64,000 nt of DNA from NCBI GenBank assembly GCA_003952965.2, contig CM025851.1:22041080-22105079 (forward strand). The letters are read 5' to 3'. Position numbers and translations under genes: made by a program. Shown in pieces: positions 21,327-30,570 of this stretch. Each line of letters begins with the position of its first letter. Within the stretch, counting starts at the first letter, position 1. The notes under the pieces were generated by a model. The model was given only the letters and a program-made list of their open reading frames with translations, had not been told where the DNA came from and searched no databases. This DNA comes from Morella rubra. Its lineage: Eukaryota; Streptophyta; Magnoliopsida; Fagales; Myricaceae.

Positions 21327-23732
21327 ATGGATAAAAGTTGGGTTTATGAGAAAAATCACTTTGGTGAAAAGTATGCGGAGGGGGTCTGTGAGTTTGTCGG
21401 TATGGCAGCTTGTTGTGTAGACTCTCGAGGTCAGATTAGATGTTCGTGTCAAAAGTACATAAATGTAGTGTTTTAAGTGTTGGATAAAATGGAAGATCAT
21501 ATATACATTAATGGGTTTGATGTGAGCTATAAGTTATGGTGTTTCACTGGAGGGTATTCAACTTGCTTCAAATTGAGTCAAGAGTCCGTGCGAGCTTACC
21601 ACATATTGATGAGGATTTAATGGGAGACAACTCTGATAGGATGAGGAAATGTTAACCGATGTTCGTGCGGGGTTAGAAGGTTAAAGGACGTGAGGTTTCC
21701 TGATGGTGATGCTACTGAGATTTCACGTTGTGTGAATCTAAATGAGTTGAAGGTGTCTGGAATGAAAAGTCATGATTGTCATGTGTTCTTGCAAAGGGTT
21801 CTTTCAGTGATGATCTGAGGATTGTTGAAGGAAGATGTAGGTGGCGCAGTGACTGATTATGTTTGTTTTTTCTAGAGTTATGTACATAGACGAATGTTTC
21901 TATATTGCAGAGGATGTCAAAGATATCAGAATAATTTTATGTCAGTTGGAAATGATTTTTTGACCTACTTTTTTTAATGTCGAAAGATACCGGCTTGTTA
22001 GACCGGTACAGTACAGATAGATGTATCCAATTGAACGGTTGATGGGTGTCTCAAAACGGTCTGTGAAAAATAAGTCGCGTCCTGAAGGGTCGATTACAAA
22101 AGCGTATATCGAGAACAAGTATTCGACATTTTCTTCTTAGTACCTCTGAGGGGTCGAAACAATATTTAGTCGCAGAGATCAAAACTACAATTCTAACGGC
22201 GAGATGGAGGTACTAGAAAAGTCATTGGATGTCTTCACTCAAAGAATTAGATTGATAGGGGCTACAAAAGGTCATGACATAGACCAAACAGAGCTTTAAT
22301 GTTACATTCTCTTTATATCTAATTACTTAAAATATTACATTCTTTTTATATCTAATTACTTAATTACTTATTGATATACTCATATTCTTTGAAATTGTTT
22401 GTCAATAACTTTACATATTTCGTGTAGAAAAATCTCGACAGTGGCAAAATCAATCTAGCAAAGCTTTATAAGAAGAATTATACAAACAAAGATGGTGTTT
22501 GGACCTCGGAAGGAGCGAGAGAAATTTATGTAAGTTGCTTTCATTTTAATCTAGTTGAAAATTTATGTATAGTTTATCTACTTTAATGTTTTTGGTAATT
22601 ATTGTCATTTTTCAAGAACAAATGGATGTCTTCCAGGGCCAATGTGATTTAGAAGGTAAGACTTACACCGAAATTGAAGTATATTCAGAGATATTGGACA
22701 AGAAGTCGGAATATGTTCAGAGATTAGGACGCACGGCTAAGCCTCCGCCTTCATCAAGTTTACTATACAGTAGTCTGATCTACAACACCAGCTAGCGAAG
22801 GCAATGGATGAGATAGAAGCCATAAGAGCTACTAGAGAAAAATACTTGCAAGAATTTGCGAAGAAGTAAGCTGAGATGGAGGCCTAATGCAGGGGGAGCT
22901 GAGTCAAACGACGCTGAGCTGTCAGATTCCACATTGATGGTGTTGAATTACCTTGAGCGGGTAGATCAGCACAAGGATGGCAAGAAAATCGGAATCTAAC
23001 CTAATTGGGGCAGTTTTCGTGCACGTGTCGGTTTTTTGGTCATAACTTTGGCTACGAGTATCCGATTCGCGCCCATGACCCCAATTCGAAAGCTCTTTTC
23101 GGCACGTACGTCGTGGTCACCCAGCTATGCTTGGTGCACCTCGTTTCGAGCCCTAAAATTGCTGTTTTCCCTCTCAAAAACCTATTTTTGCTTGGTTTTC
23201 TTTCCTTTATCGTTTTGGGAATTATTTTTGAATCGATTTGGACCAGATTTTGGCCGCCTATTTATTTTTGGTAACATCCCATTAGGGATGCGATTCTTAG
23301 CTATTTTAGCCCGGCTTGTGGGTTGTTTTTGGAAATGATTGAATAATTTGAATTTGAGAATTCTCTCTGAGATTTTGGGAAGAATTCGATGTCTTCCCTT
23401 GCAACATACCGATTGCCCTAGCCTACAGGATAATCGCTATCTTGTTGCGGCGTCAAGGCCATGCTGCCAGATCACCATGAGGAGCAGGAGCACATTTGGT
23501 TGGAGCAAGAGGAGCCCATGAAAAAGGAGCAAGAGCATATACGCACGAGGAGCGCATGCAAAAGGAGCAAGAGCGCATGCAAAAAGAGAAATAGCGCATG
23601 TGAAAGAAGCAATAGCACTTACAGGCAGAAATATCAAATGAGTTGGAGAAGAAAATGTCCTCTGTAATGGAGAAGAAAATGAGCGACATCTCAAAGCGAC
23701 TATTCAGCCACTTTGGGGGCTCACACAGGTAG
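21327..23732 (+). pseudogene. CACTA TNPD-type transposase relic lacking its catalytic domain
   Basis: The start MDKSWVYEKNHFGEKYAEGV and the following Cys-rich 'RCSCQKYINVVF' are the Transpos_assoc domain (PF13963), running to about 21,560. The frame then jumps, near 21,620-21,685, straight to DUF4218 (PF13960): 'ELKVSGMKSHDCHVFLQRVL' and later 'PVQYRWMYPIERLMG' and 'NKSRPEGSITKAYIENKYST'. From about 22,435 comes a Transposase_24 (PF03004) piece: 'KINLAKLYKKNYTNKDGVW', a small intron, then 'SEILDKKSEYVQRLG' with 'KPPPSS'. The tail is a coiled coil (EERMQKEQERMQKE; 23,545-23,700). Transposase_21, expected between Transpos_assoc and DUF4218 with the DDE residues, is absent. Stops and frameshifts are frequent. 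An intact TNPD would bind the TIRs and cut the DNA; this copy cannot. Confidence 0.8.
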
Positions 23733-23919
23733 ATGCATGTATGTTGTAATAGCTTTGTGATTATGTATTATTACGATGTTATTTTCAATTTAATTACAGA
23801 TCATTATGTTTATTATTGATGTTCATTAATGTGAGTATTATATTGTTATTGTAATAGTAGGTGTTATATAATATTTTCTATTATTATTATTTTTTAAAAA
23901 AACTGATTATGTTATTACC

Positions 23920-24480
23920 ATTCGATCAACAATTCCAGCGATGGAACGATTAATGTGAAAACGATCAATCTTACATACCACCATTCAATCGCCAATATTT
24001 AAATGCCTAAAATAATGATCGATCACTACCATAACCGATTGATCGCCTTTGTGCAAGCGATCTATCGGTATTATAAGTGACCAATCAGTAGAGAAATGGC
24101 TGGTCAATCATCCAACTCAAACGATTAAAAAATAATCGTTCCATCGCTAACATAACCGACCGATTGGTTTTTAACACAACAATCGATTGTCCAACTCAAT
24201 TGATCGATTGGTTAGACAAATACGTCCGATCGGTGGTACTAAAACGATAAATTAGTTATATGTATATGTGGATTAGCAATATGTATTTGATCGATCATCA
24301 TTACTTACCGTTCGATCATCCTCAAATTGGCGATCAATCATGCTTATTTCCCGATCAATCATTTCAAAACAAAGTATGATCGATCGCGGATCCACCCGAT
24401 CGATCACTTCGGTTTCATTGACCGATCGATACAATTACTGATCAATACAATTACCGATCGATCAATAAATTTAGGAACAA
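23920..24480. repeat. Right subterminal array of GATCGATC motifs
   Basis: About twenty variants of CGATCGATC, CGATCAATC and CGATTGATCG in both orientations occur between 23,925 and 24,470, with the densest part at 24,375-24,470. They mirror the left array at 14,041-15,003 and lead into the right TIR. Confidence 0.7.
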
Positions 24481-24604
24481 ACATTTTTCATCACCAAAAA
24501 AATTTCATGGCGAAACCTGAATTTTGTCACGAAATACATTATGTGACGCTCATACATTAGCAAACCTCGTGTTGAAAAAATTTCATCACTAATACTTTTA
24601 GTAA

Positions 24605-24664
24605 CGAAATGTTGACTTTTAGTGACGAATTTTTTTTTCAATAAAAGTCAATTTTTTTGTAGTG
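24605..24664 (-). repeat. CACTA right TIR
   Basis: The last bases TCAATTTTTTTGTAGTG give CACTACAAAAAAATTGA on the minus strand. The internal 'TTTTAGTGACGAA' block pairs with TTCGTCACTAAAA at the left end. Confidence 0.75.
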
Positions 24665-25194
24665 TAGCATGAAAGGTCTGCTCCTTAAAACAAACTCAGT
24701 CTGGTTATTGGGATTAAGATCGCTCTAGTAACACTGCGTGTTTACATTTTGTTTGACTCACCTCCTCAATGACTTGAAAACGCCAGAAAAAACACAAAGT
24801 TGGGTCGGCATATTCAATCAAACGATTTATTTTTACTATGGTGTCAGCGGTAATATTAACAGGTATGTACCACTCCGAGATTCAGTCACAGATTAATGGC
24901 GTAGCTCTCGGTTGAAATTTTGATTGTCGGATCGTAAGATCAATCGGATCGGCGGGGTATGATCGATTCTCAACTTGGTTGTCTAGAGATCTCAATCAAA
25001 CATTTGGCGAAACCTAATTTTGTCAAAATACATCGCTCATACATTAGCAAAAGTAACGCTTTTAGTGACGGTCAATTTTCATTCATCAGTCCAATTTGCT
25101 CTAGTCCCTTGTTTGGAACAGAGTGTTGGGTTCTTTCATCTTATCTTCCAAGCGTTAACTCATTCAAAACAAAGTTTAAGTAGTAGAAAAAGGC
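24665..25194. other. CACTA flank with a displaced copy of its right end
   Basis: Within this stretch, 24,990-25,075 repeats part of the CACTA right subterminal sequence (24,508-24,625): 'GGCGAAACCT(G)AATTTTGTC', 'GCTCATACATTAGCAAA' and 'CTTTTAGTGACG'. The displaced copy is shorter, has deletions and lacks a GTAGTG terminus. The rest shows no gene. Confidence 0.5.
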
Positions 25195-25272
25195 ATGGGG
25201 AAACAAAAGAAAGTGCGTGCAGATAAACCTACTTGGAAGCATGCTCCACAACCAGCTCCATCTTTGATATGA
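25195..25272 (+). CDS. 25-codon basic, proline-rich small ORF, function unknown
   Basis: ATG 25,195 opens a short frame with a protein-like composition (MGKQKKVRADKPTWKHAPQP) that ends in TGA at 25,270-25,272. It has a lysine-rich N-terminus and a Pro/Ala/Gln-rich end, with no signal peptide or membrane segment. The upstream context (AAAAAGGCATGGGG) is an acceptable plant start. It could be the first exon or the conserved N-terminus of a larger host gene whose remainder was lost, or chance. I do not recognise a family. The next feature downstream is the solo LTR at 25,428. Confidence 0.2.
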   Translation: MGKQKKVRADKPTWKHAPQPAPSLI

Positions 25273-25427
25273 AGTGTCAGGACTCAATTAGTTTTCTGTT
25301 TGAAGTATCTATGGTACCTTATTTGACTTCTAGTACACAGCTGACTTGATGGTGGCCTTTTTTCTGAAAAAATAAAAGATTATTTGTTCGCATTTTTGAT
25401 AGTAGTACAGAGCTGGCTTAACGGTGG

Positions 25428-28400
25428 TGTCACGTCCCTCGTACTTGTATTAGTCTCTAAGCTCTCTTTGTAGTAACTGCATACATGACAAGATTACAAC
25501 ACGTTCTTATCCTATGGGTCCTGTAGTAATATCCTTGGATGTTTAAAGATTACTATATAATATAGAAAACCAGTGGAAGACTTATAAAATATATTCAGAA
25601 ATTAACCAAGAAAATGGAAGTCAAGTTAGAAGAAGAATATAGAGATATTGACACACAAGCAGTCATAACTTAGATAACACAACGATACTCAGGAACAACA
25701 TAAGAAAAGAAAAACAAACCAAGCTACTAAGGTTAGGGATTAGGGGATATAGCTCATATGCTAACATAAGTAAGCCTACATATAAATCTCTAACCCTATT
25801 GTTCAGAAATATATACAAACACACCAAACAAACAAAAGAAAACATAAAGTAGCAGCATCATTCAGGAGGAATTTTCATCTGAGGAACCAGTGAGGTCAAT
25901 CTAATCGATATGGTATGGTTCGCCCCCACGAGGCCATTTTCTCGAGGAAACTCTGGCGGCAAATCCTTCGAGATTAGGGAGGTCTAGGAGCATGCAGCAT
26001 GCAATATGTGGAATGCAGTCTGGAATGCAATGCACTTGTCCGTTCCTTTAATGCACATTTCCTTTACAAATCCACTGTTTCACCCCCAGGGGTTAGGGTT
26101 GTGCGTCCAATCTCTCCTGCACTTTAGGACAGTCCTAGGCATTCTATTGCCCTAGGACATGAGTAAAGGCATTATGCCTTCTACTCTAGGGCCATCCTAC
26201 CCGGTAGTGATGGTTGCACTCCCCAATGATCAGTACCGTCACCCATATAAACTTTTTTCATAGGTGCCATATCCTTTATCTCATTAGTGCCAAATGCCAT
26301 ACAAAGCAAATGCACTACAATATCCATAATCCATAACATTGATATATTTTCCAAAAATATATCCTTTCCAAAAATCATTTCCTTTAAAAACCATAATCTT
26401 GCAAAAGACTTGCAAATATCTCACAATCATAACTTGTATTTATTTAAAAAATAAATACCATTTAAATAAACTGATATGCTTACCAAAAATCAAACAATTA
26501 AACATAAGCATTCTCATTAGTCAAACATAAGTCAAAAGTCCAAGTTTACTAATTCAAGTCCAATAGAGACTTGAACTTGGGCTTGCTGGCAAACCCATTT
26601 CAAATGAAGGTCAGTAGCTGTAAAGAGTACTTGGGCCAGTTCAAAAGCAAAAAAAGAGGCCCACATCTATGGCCTTTAAAAACAAGCTATTTGGGTCCAA
26701 AAAGAGGTCTAACTTTGGGCTCCACTTACAAAGCCCAAAGCTTAGCCAAAACACAAGAATTCAAGCCCATAAAAACAGTACAATGTTAGAAAATAGGCCC
26801 AATTCGAATAGATAACAAACAGACCCGTTTTTATGAAAAACTCAGTTTTTAACTATAACTTCAAAAATTCATAACTTATTCATCCTATCTCCAAATGACA
26901 CGGAATTTAAACTGGAGACTCCTAATGGTTTCTAGTCCATTAAATAAAATTTCATATCAATCCAGGGTCATTTACTATATAATAAAAATCACTAAATGCA
27001 CTGTTATCAAAAATTGAGCCAAACTAGACTAGGTTTAACCAAATTAATCATATCTTTCTTTTTTCACATAAACCATTGCATGAAACCTATCCTATATGTT
27101 TATAATACCTCTAAAACACCTAGAAACTGTGCCATGCAAGATAAGTACACAAAAATTACCTTAAAAATCATCAAAGGGGCAAAATGACCTAATCTTCATA
27201 ATTCCTTCTAATCTTCAAAATCCTCTAACATCTAATCAACCTAATCCTCTTCCAAACACATGAACATCCTAATGGAGAGTTCCAGGTCATTATATAGCAT
27301 GTTACTAACCTAAAACATAAAATGCTATTAACAAGACTAACATGCAAACTAACCCCTTACCTATTGATTCTCTTTGACCTTTTGATGATCTCTGAGTATC
27401 AAAAACCTCCATTAAGCTTGCTTTTAGTATCAATAACCAAGATAAGAACCTCAAACACCAGAGCTCAAGATACCTCAACCATTTTGCAACTTTTCTCCAA
27501 AAATCTTCTTCTTCTTCTCCCTAGGGGGCACGGCTCCTTTCTCTCTTTCTCTCCTCCTTTATCCTCATTTCTCCAACTCTCTCTCTCACTCTCTCTTTCT
27601 CTAAGAAATGGCCGGATGAGAGTGTGAAGAATTCCTTCACACAAGGTCCTATTTATACTACCACTAACTAGGGTTAGTTTTAGGCTTCCTAGGGTTAAGT
27701 AGGGTGTCTAGGCTTAGCTTAGGTATCTACTCAAGCATTGAAGGGGATTGGGCAGCAAGGGAGGCAACTAATGATTGTAATGTTGAGTAATGATTGCTTA
27801 TTGACAAAAAATTATATGGGCACTAAACTAGGGGCTGGCCGGTTTTGTGACTTAAAAATAGGTGGCTGGGCTTTGGAAATTGGCTGGGCCAATTGGGCTT
27901 CAGAGAGGTCCAATGGGCTTTGTTTTCAAGCCTATATGCAATAAAACCTAATTTCTAAGCCTATTTTAGCTAATTAAATGAAATAATTCTAAAAATATTC
28001 CTAAATGCACTACTACCTTAGAACATGTCCTATTGGCTTAGTAATTAAGGGAGTAATGCAAAGCAAGCAAAAAGATTGAAGAGAAAATAAGGTTTTATAA
28101 GAAAATAGGGCTAAAACATGTATTAGGGGTATTTTAGAATTTTTCCACAATAAAATATAATATTTAAAAATATTCAATACTGAAATGAGTAAAATATGTA
28201 ATTAAATCAAAGAGCTTAAAACGATAAGAAAGAGGATATTTTTCTCATAATTTTTGGATATGTAAAACTATTTTTAGGGATTTTTTCCTATTTTAAAATA
28301 ATAAATAATTAAATCCGAAAATAGTTATATAAATACTATTTATTATAATTATTTAAGAAAATTAGGGTAAGTAATGATACTTAGAAGTTAGGGTATTACA
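25428..28400 (-). mobile_element. Solo LTR (2973 bp) with 5-bp TSD GGTGG
   Basis: On the minus strand it starts TGTAATACCCTAACTTC (28,400 leftward) and ends GAGGGACGTGACA (25,428), giving canonical TG...CA ends. Exact GGTGG duplications flank it at 25,423-25,427 and 28,401-28,405. The length and the TGTAATACCC start fit large Ty3/Gypsy LTRs. No internal retroelement part remains. The interior contains pyrimidine-rich 'CTCTCTCTCACTCTCTCTTT' (27,570-27,600) and AT-rich sequence. Open frames within it (for example 26,571-26,789) have no recognisable product. Confidence 0.9.
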
Positions 28401-28439
28401 GGTGGCCCCACTTTGCATTTGCTTTTAGAGGTTTTTTCT

Positions 28440-28760
28440 TAGCTTATGTGCTTAATTTCTGTTTCTGAACTTAGTCATCAAGTGCTTAATTTCTTTTCTT
28501 ATTTTGAACTTTGTCATCAAGTGCTTATTTTCTTTTCTATTTTTGAACATTGTCATCAAGTGCTTAATTTCTTTTCTATTTTTGAACTTTGTCATTGATA
28601 TATATGGTTACTCACTTTTCTGTTTTTGAAATTTGTCATCAAATACTTAATTACTTTTATGTTTTTGAACTTTGTCATAAGGTGGTTAATTGCTTTTCTA
28701 TTTTTGAAATTTGTCATCAAATGCTTAATTACTTTTTTGTTTTGGAACTTATTAGGAAGT
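28440..28760. repeat. Minisatellite of about 58-bp units
   Basis: About six units share TTTTGAACTTTGTCATCAAG and 'TGCTTAATT(T/A)CTTTTCTATT'. They start near 28,445, 28,500, 28,545, 28,590, 28,625, 28,680 and 28,730 with variable spacing. The array lies just upstream of a splice-acceptor-like site (28,880-28,885), so it may be intronic. Its minus-strand open frame (28,792-28,592) is only a translation of the repeat. Confidence 0.7.
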
Positions 28761-28885
28761 AGTTTGCTTATTATTTGGACATAATAAGTCAATCTATGCT
28801 AATTACTTTTTGTTTGTTTTGCCACATATTGCAACTTTGCTGTCAGTAATGTCATTTGATTCATCAGTGTTTAAGTGCACTGTAG

Positions 28886-29264
28886 GGGGAAATTAGACAG
28901 ATTCGATGGGTGTGCATACATTAAGGGGAACATAACTATGCACAATGAGCCATATGACCCCAATTGTCTATCTTTTATAGAAATCAAGGGTGCTGCAAAG
29001 GAATACAGAGACAAGTTGGGTGACATAATATTCTACCAAGACCCAAAGAAGAATCTGTATGAGGTGTTGAAAATAATATCAGAGGATCCTGATGTACTTG
29101 ACATGGTGGCTGCCCATGTGGGGAAGGAATTGGTTGTCATATACATAGCTTGGTTCGAGAGTGGCCCTACAGAGAATTTGGTTGTCGATGTTGATGAAGA
29201 TATGGAGAGGTGTCGTATTGGCATTGGTACGAAGTGGTGGAGTGATGCTCTAAGTAGTGACGAC
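28886..29264 (+). pseudogene. PB1-like domain exon, truncated by Copia insertion
   Basis: A CACTGTAG acceptor is followed by an open frame encoding GKLDRFDGCAYIKGNITMHN, 'LSFIEIKGAAKEYRDKLGD', 'IIFYQDPKKNLYEVLKI' and 'SEDPDVLDMVAAHVGKELVV'. The spacing of LS-FEI, KE-G and D-DV-M blocks matches the plant PB1-like domain found at the N-terminus of Mutator-type transposon proteins (pattern from memory). An acidic stretch (VVDVDEDMERC) follows. At 29,265 the frame runs into the LTR, and no continuation is found right of 35,102. The first exon is not seen. Codon use is protein-like and there are no internal stops over about 125 codons, so decay is recent compared with its neighbours. A host gene with the same domain is an alternative. 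Confidence 0.5.
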
Positions 29265-29686
29265 TGTTGGCTTTTGTGCACAATCGGGATTTTGATGATT
29301 TCAATAAATGGATCAAGTTTATAAAACGGACATCTTCAAAGACAAAGACGTTTTGATGAAAGAGCCAAAGACTTGAAGAAAGAAGATCAAGAAGATGCAA
29401 AAAGCTCAAAAGTGAAGTTTCAAGACCTTAGGGTATAAACCTTGTAACTCTTAGTTTCACTTTTGACAAGGATTATGAATCACACTTGCATATCTTTCAA
29501 AACGTGCATAAACCGTTTTACCTTTTGTTTGAAAGATTAAAATGTTTTTAAAGGTTTTAAAACACCCCAATCAAACTCCCAAACCTTTCTTATACTTATG
29601 GGAAGTAAGTCTTTAAAATTGGGTGTTTCAAAGAGGTCAAAAACGTGGTTTTAATTGAACCGGATCATGTGCTTAAGTTGAGGAGG

Positions 29687-29815
29687 TCGACCGGTTGGTG
29701 AAGCGGTCGACCGGTTGATTTGAAATAGATCCGTTGAGCTTCTGACAATATGACCGTTGAGTAACGGTAACTTGAAGCGGTCGACCGGTTCATGTAGCGG
29801 TCGACCGGCTCGTTT
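29687..29815. repeat. Four-copy GGTCGACCGGT array in Copia U3
   Basis: Copies occur in two pairs (near 29,687/29,706 and 29,779/29,800), each preceded by AAGCG or GGAG. The 3' LTR equivalent (34,293-34,397) keeps only three degenerate copies and lacks about 20 bp, so unit number changed after insertion. Confidence 0.7.
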
Positions 29816-29863
29816 TAACAGACGACTCCCAACGGCTATAAACGGCTAGTTTTCATATGTGGC

Positions 29864-29872
29864 CTATAAATA
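29864..29872 (+). promoter_or_regulatory. TATA box of Copia 5' LTR
   Basis: CTATAAATA lies just downstream of the GTCGAC array, where the U3 promoter is expected. It is conserved in the 3' LTR (CTATAAATACACC near 34,451). Confidence 0.6.
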
Positions 29873-30518
29873 CACATTCATAACGTCCAAAATAAATACA
29901 CAACGACCACATATCATTTAGATCACTTGAGAAATATTCCAAACCTTCATATTCTATATTTCTCATATCATTCACACAAAACACACTTTCATATCCTTGT
30001 CTTTGTGTGAATCAAGAGATAGAGATTTCCAATTTCATATCCACTCTTTGAGAGAGTTTATTCTTCAATCTTCATATCCAAAAGAGGTGATTCCTTTAGT
30101 GAGGTTGTTCACTAAAGAAGAAGCTTAGAGAGGGTATATCTCAAGCTTGGTTAGGTTGTGAGTGGTGAGCCCGAAAAACCACTTGGGTGGGTTTGAGTGT
30201 TAAGCCCGGAAAACACTTGTACGGTTCTCTAGCACCCGGAAGCTAGAGTGTATGCTATTTGAAGATAGTGGGAAAACCTCAAGGCTCGGTAAAGGAGCTT
30301 GAGGGGTGGATGTAGGCGGGTTTGCCGAACCACCTAAAAATCACGTGTTTGCTTCTCTATCCCTACTCCTTACATTTAGCACTTATTTACTTGTTGTTTT
30401 AATATACTTGTGCTAAATTAGACTTTACTTTGCAAACACGTTTTTGGGGTTAAAAGCAAAAAAATTTGGAAACCCAATTCACCCCCCTCTTGGGTTGCCT
30501 TAATCTAGGACTCACAAT

Positions 30519-30530
30519 TGGTATCAGAGC
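30519..30530 (+). other. Primer-binding site (Met-tRNA type)
   Basis: TGGTATCAGAGC lies two bases after the 5' LTR. This is the standard plant Copia primer site complementary to the 3' end of initiator Met-tRNA. Confidence 0.9.
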
Positions 30531-30570
30531 TTGGTGCTCGTTATACAAGATTTAAAAATCTTGAGTTAGA

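Larger units (their letters stand above)
13917..24664 (+). mobile_element. CACTA (En/Spm) transposon, 10.7 kb, internally deleted and nested
   Basis: The left terminus is CACTGCTAGAAAGTTGAC and the right terminus, reversed, is CACTACAAAAAAATTGAC. Both are followed by 'TTCGTCACTAAAA', so the TIR homology reaches about 50 bp. The flanking triplets are TAA (13,914-13,916) and TAG (24,665-24,667), a 3-bp target duplication with one mismatch. Subterminal regions (about 14,040-15,000 and 23,920-24,480) are packed with GATCGATCG/CGATCAATCG motifs. The interior encodes, on the + strand, an accessory protein relic and a TNPD relic. Removing the solo LTR and its 5-bp target duplication leaves about 8.3 kb. 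The catalytic Transposase_21 region is missing, so the element is non-autonomous; mobilisation in trans is possible only if the ends are still recognised. Confidence 0.85.
29265..30516 (+). repeat. Copia 5' LTR
   Basis: It starts TGTTGGCTTTTGTGCAC and ends CTAGGACTCACA. It holds four GGTCGACCGG(T/C) motifs (29,687-29,815), a TATA box at 29,864, and the 'TTGAGGGGTGGATGTAGGCG' block near 30,298. It aligns throughout with 33,874-35,102. Confidence 0.9.

Noticed and set aside
23437..23694. Cys/Ala/Leu-rich membrane-like frames on the minus strand
   Set aside because: Shadow of the plus-strand coiled-coil tail of the CACTA transposase (EERMQKEQ repeats).
28440..28760. CRISPR-like array
   Set aside because: Units are degenerate, continuous and without unique spacers; eukaryotic minisatellite.
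28592..28792. 66-codon minus-strand repetitive protein
   Set aside because: It is the translation of the minisatellite; repeated 'HLMTNFKNRK' units follow the DNA repeat.
30516..30531. tRNA gene at TGGTATCAGAGC
   Set aside because: Only the 12-base primer site complementary to Met-tRNA, directly after an LTR; no cloverleaf.
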